Assembly: GCF_018598585.1 (NCBI RefSeq)
Contig: NZ_JAHESD010000034.1
Coordinates: 1 to 57,322 of the forward strand
Direction of reading: 5' to 3'
Origin: Chryseosolibacter indicum
GTDB lineage: Bacteria > Bacteroidota > Bacteroidia > Cytophagales > Cyclobacteriaceae
DNA: 57,322 nucleotides
Made by a program: the position numbers and the translations under genes. Numbering within the stretch: the first letter of the stretch is position 1; every line of letters begins with the position of its first letter. The notes below the pieces were generated by a model. It was not told the origin of the DNA. It did no database searches and saw only the letters and a list, made by a program, of their open reading frames with translations. Below, piece after piece: positions 37,001-44,314 of this stretch.

Positions 37001-37794
37001 AGTTGAACATAGGTGATCTTCTCTCCAATAGTTAATGCTGTATTTGAAGGAAGCGTCCAAGGTGTTGTTGTCCATGCCAGGATGTAAACGGATTTAAAGT
37101 CACCTTTTAATGCACCAAATAAGAATTCAGATTTTGCATCTTTTTTAACCTCAAACTGTGCTACTATTGATGTGTCTTTAACTTCCTTATAACAGCCGGG
37201 TAAGTTTAGCTCGTGGGAGCTAAGACCTGTTCCGGCACCTGGGGAATAGGGCTGGATGGTGTATCCTTTATATAGTAATTTCTTGTCGTAAAGCTGCTTG
37301 AGCAGCCACCATAACGATTCGATGTATTCTTTCTCGTAAGTGATGTATGGACTGTTGAGATCGACCCAATATCCCATTTTACGGGTAAGGTCATCCCACT
37401 GATCTTTATACATCATTACCGTTTCGCGGCACTTCTTGTTATATTCTTCAACAGAGATCTTCTTGCCGATATCGTCTTTAGTAATACCGAGCAGTTTCTC
37501 AACCTGCAATTCCACAGGCAAGCCATGGGTATCCCAACCGCCTTTACGTTTTACCTGGAAGCCCTGTAATGTTTTGTAGCGGCAGAAAATATCCTTAACG
37601 GTACGCGCCATTACGTGGTGAATACCGGGAGTACCATTTGCTGATGGCGGTCCTTCATAGAAGGTGAAGGTTTCGGCACCCTCTCTATTTCCTACAGATT
37701 TCTCAAAGATTTGCTCCTTGTTCCAGAAATCCAGTACTTCCTCAGCAACTTTTGCAAAATTAAGCTCCTTAAATTCTTTGTATTTTCCTGCCAT
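34042..37794 (-). CDS. ileS: Isoleucyl-tRNA synthetase
   Basis: A 1250-residue class I enzyme charging tRNA-Ile and editing valine. The HIGH-like site appears as GTPGIHHVMART, and KMSKS as NKMSKSKGNVV. The editing domain carries TTPWTLPSNTAL and DGTGVVHTSP. The protein is longer than most Bacteroidota IleS proteins (about 1100-1170 as I recall). The extra length is mainly near residues 550-690, where low-complexity, AT-rich coding sequence replaces the usual shorter linker before DLHRPYID and DLIDVWFDSGAM. It forms an operon with lspA and has its own promoter upstream. Confidence 0.96.
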   Translation of the reverse strand: MAGKYKEFKELNFAKVAEEVLDFWNKEQIFEKSVGNREGAETFTFYEGPPSANGTPGIHHVMARTVKDIFCRYKTLQGFQVKRKGGWDTHGLPVELQVEKLLGITKDDIGKKISVEEYNKKCRETVMMYKDQWDDLTRKMGYWVDLNSPYITYEKEYIESLWWLLKQLYDKKLLYKGYTIQPYSPGAGTGLSSHELNLPGCYKEVKDTSIVAQFEVKKDAKSEFLFGALKGDFKSVYILAWTTTPWTLPSNTALTIGEKITYVQLNTFNPYTHKPVSVVLAKDLVGKYFSEKNKDLKIEDYKPGDKAIPYQVVQELTGKQLVGVRYEQLMPYVKPLYDEDKAFQVVAGDFVTTEDGTGVVHTSPTFGADDFRVAKQNGIPAMTVKDEAGNEMPTVDRKGRFITVIGEKLKEGVAKYKIKTHKPLGADDFYVKNYTSEDESNPDYKNTDVIISIILKEENKAFKVEKYEHTYPHCWRTDKPVLYYPLDSWFIRTTALKDKMVALNKTINWKPESTGTGRFGNWLENLVDWNLSRSRYWGTPLPIWRTEVGFIDNENRLIAVGSLKEFNQQGWFYLEDKYFELESQIRNKSGNLFDKFISAYEAYKDTSSINVKRSLLDSNVLIDKLSKLKSITPEQLNLKGIPSSVYLEYLVPVSTVIDSIDLHRPYIDRVIFIEKMEAYGSWNNGPQIYERVFSRETDLIDVWFDSGAMPYAQWHYPFENKDVFEKNYPADFIAEGVDQTRGWFFTLHAIATMINESSTEIQSVNKKVNNGGVAFKNVISNGLVLDKNGNKMSKSKGNVVNPFETLAKYGPDVVRWYMIENAPPWDNLKFDFDGIVEVQRRFFGTLSNTYSFFVLYANIDGYVKDEQNKVSPKNLTNLDRWILSKLQSLIIEVTKAYEEYEPTRAARAIQDFVNDHLSNWYVRLNRKRFWKGEMSEDKKAAYETLYDCLLTCSQLMSPIAPFFSEYLYRSLTENIRDKAVAHNTALRHESVHLTDLVKPDQNLIDSELEKSMAYAQRICSLVHSIRKNHKIKVRTPLQKILLPVLDESFAKRIKTVEEIILSEVNVKGIEYIDDTSGVLVKKVKPNFARLGKQYGPKMKEVSAVITAFTKEDIAAIEKQGKLSREGFDLVLEDVLITSEDIPGWAVATESGVTVALDINVTEDLKKEGIARDFVNRIQNLRKDMGLEVLDKINIEVERDGEMVTSALNTFKDYISTETQALTLELREKVNDAAEVDMDEFMLKVKISVNK

Positions 37795-37831
37795 GATGTT
37801 GAAAAACAGCGGTATAGTGTGAATAAGACCG

Positions 37832-37862
37832 CAAAGATATTCTATAAAAAACGAATTTCGAA
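37832..37862 (-). promoter_or_regulatory. Predicted ileS promoter (-7 and -33 boxes)
   Basis: On the minus strand the -7 box TATCTTTG (37832-37839) is a full TAnnTTTG match. A TTCG (37859-37862), one base off the -33 TTTG, precedes it with 19 bp spacing. The start codon is 37 bp downstream. The -33 side lies inside the 7-nt repeat region. Confidence 0.55.
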
Positions 37863-37913
37863 GTAAGAATTACGATCAATACGATCCAATGTAGTCAATG
37901 GTCAATAGTCAAT
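37851..37913. repeat. 7-nt period repeat region
   Basis: Nine consecutive heptamer-spaced units can be read here. The left ones are related (ACGAATT at 37851, AAGAATT at 37865) and the right three are near-perfect, with AGTCAAT, GGTCAAT and AGTCAAT starting at 37893, 37900 and 37907. The unit changes across the block while the 7-nt spacing is held. Confidence 0.75.
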
Positions 37914-37986
37914 GGTAAAACCAGGACTTCTACTTGTTTAACTCTTTTTATATAGAATTAGTTGAGGAAAATATAAATTATCCGAT

Positions 37987-38012
37987 TCATTGACCAATGA
38001 CTGTTAACTGAC
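37987..38012. repeat. Inverted copy of the 7-nt repeat at the RND gene end
   Basis: The segment TTCATTGACCAATGACTGTT is nearly the reverse complement of 37893-37907 (13 of 14 positions around AGTCAATGGTCAAT). Further GAC/AACT units follow at 7- to 11-nt spacing and reach the RND stop codon. Together with 37893-37913 it could form a hairpin with a loop of about 80 nt, perhaps a transcription end for the RND gene. Confidence 0.55.
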
Positions 38013-40507
38013 TATTCCGCAGCAGAATGTCTGTTATGGATGGTGATGCGGCTTAGGTCTATTTCTTCGTCGTCTTGCTCGCCGTAGAACGATGAATCAA
38101 AATCATCGATTAGGAGGTATTCGCCTTTTTTCTTCTTGGGTTTATCAAAAGTCATGATAAGCGCCGGTAAAAGAATAAGGTTTGTAAACATCGAAATAAC
38201 GAGCGTGGTTGACGTAAGCAATCCAAGTGCTATTGTTCCTCCAAAATCAGAGAAGGCAAAAATGATGAACCCGGCAAACAACACGATGGAAGTATACATG
38301 ATACTCTTACCCGTTTCGAGGATGCTATCGGTTATTGCCAACGGTATATTAAACTTATTTGACAATATCTCCTGACGGTATTTTGCCAGGAAGCGAATCG
38401 AGTTATCTACTGAGATACCAAAAGTGATACTGAAAATAAGGGCAGTACTGGCTTTAAGCGGAATATTGAAAAAGCCCATAAGACCTGCGGTAATCATTAA
38501 CGCCAAAAGATTTGGAATAAGGGAGATGACGATCATTCTTACATTGGCAAAAAGTACTGCCATGGAAAGTGTAATAAGGATAAACGCCAGCAATAAACTC
38601 TCCTGAAGGTTCGCGATCAGAAACTTGTTTCCTTTGATGAAGATCTTAGTAGATCCTGTTATGGCCGTGGTGATCGAATCCTTTTCTGTTGAAACAAAGA
38701 TTTCCTTCATCTTTGGTTCAATTGAGTGATGCACCAGTGAATCGAGCTTTACAGAACCGATATCCGCAATCTGGCATGAGATCCTGATCTTACTGAATGT
38801 AGAATCAACAAAAGATCTGACGAGACTTCCTTTCGTATTATTCTTTGCCGTTTCACCACCCACTTCTATTTTGTTTTTGGCGTCTGCGCTAAAAACATCA
38901 CTCTTCATAATATACTTCTGTATAAAAGCCCCCTCACTTTTACTTGAAGGAATTGCATATCGTGATGGGTTGTTATTATAAAAAGCTTGCTTAGAAGCTT
39001 TCACAAAACTTATCAGTGACACTGGCTTCGACAATTGAGGAAGAGAATCCAGGTAAGTTTCGAATGCGTCAACCTTCTGCATATTGTTTAAATCGAGCAC
39101 TGGACGCCTCTTTTTTGATTTAAATTCCACCACCATTTCCAACGGCATAATACCGCTGAAGTTAGCTTCGAAGAATTTTAAATCTCTTTTTACGGGACTG
39201 TCTTCAGGAACGTCATCAACCATATAAGAAACAGAACGCAGCTGTAAAATGCCTATTACTGATACGATTGCCAGCACAACGGATGTGGCATAAATTGCAA
39301 CTCTTTGCTTACGTACAATGAGGTCTATGTCTTTCAGGAATCGCCCCATAATCCTGAAATTCAAATGTCGCAGGTGTTTTTCAGACGGTGTAGGAAGCCA
39401 TGAAAAGATACCAGGGATCATGATAAGGCTTACAATAAACAGCACCATGATGTTAATTCCGGCAACTATACCAAACTCACGAAGGATAATAATATCGGTA
39501 GCAAGCAGTGTAAGGAAGCCAATTGCAACGGTAAGGTTAGTGAGAAATGTAGCCAAGCCCATCTTCTTCACTACACCTGTGATTGCTTCTACTTTGTTTT
39601 GCGTTTTGGCGAATTCGAGATGGTATTTATTAAGCAGGTAAATGGCATTTGTAATTCCTATGGTTACAATAACAGGTGGTATTAAGCCACTTAGCAGTGT
39701 GATCTTGTAACCGAAGATAGCGAGGGTACCGAGAGTCCATATTACTACAATGGCAATAATGATCATTGAAAAAAGAACGGCTCTGAATGAGCGGAAGAAC
39801 AGGAACATGATAAGTCCTGTGATAATTGCCGACGCGATAAGAAAAAACCTCATTTCATTCTTCACCTGCCCAGCTACTAGGGCCCTAATAAACGGAAGGC
39901 CTGCATAATGTAGTTGTATTTTTGAGGTTTCTTCAAACTGTTTTCCCTTCTCTAAAAGAGAGGTGATAAGTGCTTCGCGCTTTGAAGAGTTCATTACCTC
40001 TTTTTGAACAGAAATGAGCATCATGGTGGCGCCATTAGCAGAATTTACAAGCTGGCTCATGTAAAATTTCTGATCCCCTGCCTTACTGAGAAGACTATCA
40101 AATTCCGCTTCTGAATTTATCCTTTTAGGAAAGGCATCAGCGAGATAAAATTTATCTTCAACGGTGTCTTTCATGATAACCTTCATGACAGGTAATGCGA
40201 TTACCTCATTAACACCAGATAACTTTCTTACTTCCTGAACGAGCTTTCTGAATGCCTCAAAGTTCTGCAATTGATATACGGAACTATCTTTTACCCCTAC
40301 AGCAATAATATTCCCATCTTCACCGAACTGGGCTTTAAACTGGTTTAGCATCACCATGTCAGGGTCATCAAGAGGAACTGTTCGGGCAAAATCGTAGCTC
40401 ATTTGTACCCGTGAAGCGTAGTAACCCATCACTACGGTAATGAGTCCTATAACAACAATGAGGGCTAAACGGAACTGAATAACAAAGCGGGCAATACTAT
40501 TCCACAT
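38012..40507 (-). CDS. RND/MMPL-family exporter
   Basis: An 831-residue integral membrane protein with the RND plan: a first membrane segment (about 13-32), a large periplasmic domain (about 35-215), five or six membrane segments (about 220-375), a single segment near 410-430, a second periplasmic domain (430-625) and a final block of membrane segments (625-790). The motif ITFGISVDNSIRFLAKYRQE in the second block is typical of MMPL/Patched-like proteins. There are no adjacent adaptor or outer-membrane channel genes, so it may export lipids or hydrophobic compounds rather than act as a classical tripartite drug pump. The substrate is unknown. Confidence 0.9.
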   Translation of the reverse strand: MWNSIARFVIQFRLALIVVIGLITVVMGYYASRVQMSYDFARTVPLDDPDMVMLNQFKAQFGEDGNIIAVGVKDSSVYQLQNFEAFRKLVQEVRKLSGVNEVIALPVMKVIMKDTVEDKFYLADAFPKRINSEAEFDSLLSKAGDQKFYMSQLVNSANGATMMLISVQKEVMNSSKREALITSLLEKGKQFEETSKIQLHYAGLPFIRALVAGQVKNEMRFFLIASAIITGLIMFLFFRSFRAVLFSMIIIAIVVIWTLGTLAIFGYKITLLSGLIPPVIVTIGITNAIYLLNKYHLEFAKTQNKVEAITGVVKKMGLATFLTNLTVAIGFLTLLATDIIILREFGIVAGINIMVLFIVSLIMIPGIFSWLPTPSEKHLRHLNFRIMGRFLKDIDLIVRKQRVAIYATSVVLAIVSVIGILQLRSVSYMVDDVPEDSPVKRDLKFFEANFSGIMPLEMVVEFKSKKRRPVLDLNNMQKVDAFETYLDSLPQLSKPVSLISFVKASKQAFYNNNPSRYAIPSSKSEGAFIQKYIMKSDVFSADAKNKIEVGGETAKNNTKGSLVRSFVDSTFSKIRISCQIADIGSVKLDSLVHHSIEPKMKEIFVSTEKDSITTAITGSTKIFIKGNKFLIANLQESLLLAFILITLSMAVLFANVRMIVISLIPNLLALMITAGLMGFFNIPLKASTALIFSITFGISVDNSIRFLAKYRQEILSNKFNIPLAITDSILETGKSIMYTSIVLFAGFIIFAFSDFGGTIALGLLTSTTLVISMFTNLILLPALIMTFDKPKKKKGEYLLIDDFDSSFYGEQDDEEIDLSRITIHNRHSAAE

Positions 40508-40534
40508 GATGCAGAAGATGAAAGATTAAGTCGG

Positions 40535-40542
40535 CAAAGCTA
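40535..40542 (-). promoter_or_regulatory. Bacteroidota -7 box for the RND gene
   Basis: On the minus strand this reads TAGCTTTG, a full TAnnTTTG match, 27 bp upstream of the RND start codon. No clear -33 box is present. Confidence 0.4.
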
Positions 40543-40667
40543 ATGAATTAAATGGCAAAATTTAGATAGAATTTAAGCAATTAGAGCCAAGTACTATTTC
40601 TCATAATATTGGAAATTAAGTACTTATAATGAGATTAAAGACAAATAAAATACTTCTGACTCGCGGT

Positions 40668-42284
40668 TTACACGAGGAATCTTTTAAAGTAAACTAGAAA
40701 TGTAGAACCTTCATTGGGTTGACTTTTAATATCAATTTTGCCACCCATTGCTTCTACCTGTGTTCTTACAAGATACAAACCTAAGCCTCTGCCTTCCATA
40801 TGCAGATGGAATCGTTTGTATAAATTAAATACATTGTGCTTATGCTTTGAAAGATCAATGCCTAATCCATTATCAGTAATGCTTAAACATATGTATTCAT
40901 CTTCAATGTGCGTCTCGAGAAGAATAAAGGGCATACGTTCCGGAGCGCGGTATTTAATTGCATTACTGATTAAGTTGTATAAAATGCTTTCAATATAGGG
41001 CCCAACAGCATATACACTTTCTGCTTCTGAAAAATTATCTGCTATTACTGCATGTGTGTCCTCAATCTCTTTCTCCAAAAAGCGCTTCACTCTTTCGAGG
41101 GTGTCGCGAAGATTAACAAGCGTCAGATTACTTGTCTGCCTTCTGATATTTAAAATTGTATTTAAATCACGGATAACAAAATCAAGATCATGCGTTGAGG
41201 CAACAAGTTTCTCCATGGCAATCTGCTTGTCATCCTCGGTATGACTGATCTGTATAAGATTAGCCAGACCCATGATCCGGGTAAGTGGCGCCCTGAGATT
41301 ATGCGCGGCGATAAAGGCGAACTGCTCCAGCTGATTATTCTGTTCCAGCAGGTGTTTATTAGCCTCGCGTAGTTCTTCTGTTCTTTTCCCAACATCTGTC
41401 CTGAGTTGCTCATTCATTTGCTGGATTTCCTGATGCTGAAGCTCGATTGTTTTCTGGGCCTCATAAAGCTGTTTATTCTGTATGGCTAAAGCATCGCGAT
41501 GGGCTGCAAGTTCTTCGCTTTGGGCTATAATCTCTTCGTTTTGAGCAGTAATCTCCTGTACGCGCTCATTTATCTTTCGTTCCAGTATTACGTTTTGCTC
41601 TAGCAAGATCTTGTTTCTTTCGTCCTGGGCTTCGCGAAGCATTTCTGATAGGTTTATGATACGGGCAGACCTTATTGCCGTATATATGAGCGTAGGCACA
41701 CAAATAATAAAGAGTAAAATTTGAAGCAGTTGATTTCTAAAAAGTGCTGACTCATATTTTGCCTGTGCTCTTTTATCAAGCTGATCAATAAAATTGCCGA
41801 TATGACTTTCAACCTGCAGATACATCCACCATAAATGCGCTCCCCTATCTTCAGCAAAGCTTGTTTTGAATTCCTCATCTTTTCCCTCATCCAGCAAGTC
41901 CATAAGACGAGCGCTGTAATTGGCATAGGAAATCAGTGAATCTTTGAAGATGTTATATTCTTCAAAATTGTAGTCTAGCGCTTTCAACGGCTTTTCGACA
42001 TTGGTGAAAATGCTATCCATCCAGTGCATGCCGGTGCGCAGCGGTTGCCCGAACTTAGGTGTCTTTACAATGGCGTAGCCACGAAGACCAATATCGATAG
42101 AGTGAATAACAGATTTCCCTATTTGATCATAATAAATGCGGATCTTCTCTATTTCTTCCTGGACTTTTCTGTTTTCAGAAATAATGTTGTTATTAATTCC
42201 CGTAAGGATAATGTTTAGCACCAGCAGTATACTAATAAGTGCTACAACAAGGTAAATGATGTTTTTACGGGGCTGCAAACGCAT
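40668..42284 (-). CDS. Membrane sensor histidine kinase
   Basis: A 538-residue sensor kinase. Two membrane segments (about 8-29 and 185-205) flank a roughly 150-residue extracytoplasmic helical domain resembling CHASE3. A long coiled coil (about 210-320, with repeated EEL/AQN heptads) leads to the HisKA domain, where the phospho-accepting His328 is in IAAHNLRAPLTRIMG. The ATPase domain has the N box LYNLISNAIKYR, DNGLGID and GRGLGLYLV. No response regulator gene is adjacent, so it is an orphan kinase by position. The signal is unknown. Confidence 0.92.
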   Translation of the reverse strand: MRLQPRKNIIYLVVALISILLVLNIILTGINNNIISENRKVQEEIEKIRIYYDQIGKSVIHSIDIGLRGYAIVKTPKFGQPLRTGMHWMDSIFTNVEKPLKALDYNFEEYNIFKDSLISYANYSARLMDLLDEGKDEEFKTSFAEDRGAHLWWMYLQVESHIGNFIDQLDKRAQAKYESALFRNQLLQILLFIICVPTLIYTAIRSARIINLSEMLREAQDERNKILLEQNVILERKINERVQEITAQNEEIIAQSEELAAHRDALAIQNKQLYEAQKTIELQHQEIQQMNEQLRTDVGKRTEELREANKHLLEQNNQLEQFAFIAAHNLRAPLTRIMGLANLIQISHTEDDKQIAMEKLVASTHDLDFVIRDLNTILNIRRQTSNLTLVNLRDTLERVKRFLEKEIEDTHAVIADNFSEAESVYAVGPYIESILYNLISNAIKYRAPERMPFILLETHIEDEYICLSITDNGLGIDLSKHKHNVFNLYKRFHLHMEGRGLGLYLVRTQVEAMGGKIDIKSQPNEGSTFLVYFKRFLV

Positions 42285-42364
42285 TCAATAGGGTATAAAA
42301 ATCGTTCTATATTTTAATACTTGTATAAATCTTAACTACTTAACTATTAATAAGAAGGTAAACC

Positions 42365-43693
42365 TCAGAAAGCGATCCCTTTAATTTTTCTGTATAAAGA
42401 AAGCGCATGCCTGTCGGTTAAGCCAGATATAAAATCGATAATGTAACGAAGCATAATATAGTTGTTTTGCGGATTTGTCTCAATAGTTGTGACAATTTCA
42501 GCAGGAAACAAAAGGGCAAGGTTGTCATATTTTCTAGAATTCTTCTTTTGCATCAAATAAGAACCAGTTTTTACAAACTCTTCCAGCAAACCGGGTAACA
42601 CTTCATGGCCCGATGCTTCTATTTCGACAACATTCTTCGATCTATAAATCTTTTCTACAGAGACATTGATTATTTCCTTTAAAGCGGCTCTTGACGAGCA
42701 AACATCTGCCAATGCGGTATCGAAAGTACCTTCCAGAATTTGTTTTTCATGGTCGAGGAACAATGCCGAACATTCGCGTGTAAGGTCTCCGATTGCAAGG
42801 GCTCTTAAGTAACCTGTTTTCTCCTCGCGGCTTGTTAGCTGATTCAGTTTACCCAATTTATCGCGACTAAACGAAATTACACCTTCAAACAGATCCTTGG
42901 CTTCTGTGTAAGACACCAGCCCCAGGCTGCAACCATCTTCCAGATCGATGATGCTGTAACAAATATCATCTGCAGCTTCTACCAGGAAAGCGAGCGGATG
43001 CCTTATCCAACTTTGTGCTGAGGAGGGTATCAAGCCTAATTCATCGGCAACAAGCCTGAACATTTCTGCCTCTGACTGAAAGAAACCAAATTTCTTTTGA
43101 CTTCTTTTCGACTTATCTCTCTCCTTAAATAAAGCCTGGCAGGGATATTTTGTGAAGGCACCTAGGGTGGCTGCCGTTAGTTTTAATCCGTATTGATTCT
43201 TGTTCAAAATCCTAAAACCTTGTGCATTGCCTTCAAATCGCATTAAATCTTCCCATTCTGCCTCATCTACGAGACCTTTAAACTGCTGTCCTACTGCATT
43301 TTCTATAAAGAAATCAGAGATGGCATTTTCTCCTGCATGTCCAAACGGTGGGTTGCCCAGGTCGTGAGCTAACGAGGCAGAGGCTACAATTGCGCCGATA
43401 TCCAACGATGTAAACTGTTCGCGTAAGGCAGAGTTACGTTGAAGTATAACCTCCCCTACTGTTCTCCCCAGTGATCTTCCGACACTAGATACCTCAAGGC
43501 TATGCGTGAGTCTTGTATGTACGAAATCATGTATGGGCAGCGGATGCACCTGTGTCTTATCCTGCAACCTTCTGAACGGGTGAGAGAAAATAATACGATC
43601 AAAATCCTGTTCAAAAGCACTTCGAGACTGATGTGCATCTGAAGGCCTGCGTTGGCCAATGCGATGAGAAGAAAGCAATTTAATCCAATCCAC
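42365..43693 (-). CDS. dgt: Deoxyguanosinetriphosphate triphosphohydrolase (dGTPase)
   Basis: An HD-domain hydrolase that splits dGTP, or other dNTPs, to the nucleoside and tripolyphosphate, about 442 residues. Motifs seen are FSHPFRRLQDKTQV, HTRLTHSLEVSSVGR, the HD pair in ASLAHDLGNPPFGHAGE, and DDICYSIIDLEDG. The likely start is GTG at 43693 (giving MDWIKLLSSHRIGQ), which matches family N-termini. A TTG seven codons upstream at 43714 is less likely. It sits alone on the minus strand, divergent from the small unknown gene at 43877. Confidence 0.93.
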   Translation of the reverse strand: MDWIKLLSSHRIGQRRPSDAHQSRSAFEQDFDRIIFSHPFRRLQDKTQVHPLPIHDFVHTRLTHSLEVSSVGRSLGRTVGEVILQRNSALREQFTSLDIGAIVASASLAHDLGNPPFGHAGENAISDFFIENAVGQQFKGLVDEAEWEDLMRFEGNAQGFRILNKNQYGLKLTAATLGAFTKYPCQALFKERDKSKRSQKKFGFFQSEAEMFRLVADELGLIPSSAQSWIRHPLAFLVEAADDICYSIIDLEDGCSLGLVSYTEAKDLFEGVISFSRDKLGKLNQLTSREEKTGYLRALAIGDLTRECSALFLDHEKQILEGTFDTALADVCSSRAALKEIINVSVEKIYRSKNVVEIEASGHEVLPGLLEEFVKTGSYLMQKKNSRKYDNLALLFPAEIVTTIETNPQNNYIMLRYIIDFISGLTDRHALSLYRKIKGIAF

Positions 43694-43876
43694 TACTAAA
43701 AGTTTTAGCGGCAAGTTTAATACTAATATTCGGTTCTGTATGAATAAAAGACGCTGACTGGTAACGAATCGGGAAATTTACGTAATGAAGAACCCAGATC
43801 TCACACGTCAAGGTAACGTTACTTTAAATTATAGGAACAATTTTTTAACCAGTTGACTCATATAAAACACGGTGCT

Positions 43877-44116
43877 ATGAGCGTGGATAAAAAACTTTTG
43901 GATGACATTAACAGTGAAAACAGAGTTAATGAAGTAATTGCACGTGACGAAGAAAAGAGAAACACGACGGAGAAGGCAATACCGCTGGCTGAAACAGAGG
44001 ATTTGATTCGTCAGCTTCCAAAGGATCATAACGGAAGAAACAACTGGCTCTCACAGTTTGGTATATCCGATGAAGCAGAAGAAATTCGGCATGGCAGGAA
44101 CGAATCTACTTCTTAG
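43877..44116 (+). CDS. Small conserved-looking acidic protein, unknown
   Basis: About 79 residues from the ATG at 43877 (MSVDKKLLDDINSENRV). An upstream in-frame TTG at 43853 is less likely. It is hydrophilic with no signal peptide or membrane segment. The N-terminal half looks helical and the C-terminal half contains a GRNNWLSQFGISDEAEEIR segment that looks like a folded motif. I do not recognise the family. It lies between dgt (divergent) and ppc (same strand, 198 bp downstream). Confidence 0.65.
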   Translation: MSVDKKLLDDINSENRVNEVIARDEEKRNTTEKAIPLAETEDLIRQLPKDHNGRNNWLSQFGISDEAEEIRHGRNESTS

Positions 44117-44174
44117 TTGGATGTTGCCTTGCCTGTTAGCAGAGATGTTAGGCGGTGCCTAAAGATTGTTAGGT

Positions 44175-44208
44175 TAAGAATTTTTAATCAGACTCTAAGA
44201 TTTTTAAT
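44175..44208 (+). promoter_or_regulatory. Direct repeat pair upstream of ppc
   Basis: TAAGAATTTTTAAT (44175-44188) and TAAGATTTTTAAT (44196-44208) are near-identical direct repeats spaced 21 bp, two turns of the helix. They lie about 80-110 bp upstream of the predicted ppc -7 box, where an activator could bind. Function is inferred only from spacing and position. Confidence 0.35.
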
Positions 44209-44285
44209 AAATGCTAATAACAAGCATTTTCAAAAAAAATATTTGAATAAGCACTCCATCATTCTATAGCTATGCTTTCAATTAA

Positions 44286-44293
44286 TAAATTTG
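44286..44293 (+). promoter_or_regulatory. Bacteroidota -7 box for ppc
   Basis: TAAATTTG is a full TAnnTTTG match, ending 21 bp before the ppc ATG. No -33 TTTG is visible at 19-21 bp, which may point to an activator-dependent promoter. Confidence 0.45.
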
Positions 44294-44314
44294 TAGAAGT
44301 CCTTAGCTTAATAC

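Noticed and set aside
44122-44157. Three 12-nt spaced TGTT units after the small gene at 43877
   Set aside because: Only four bases per unit are shared and the number of copies is too low to separate from chance.
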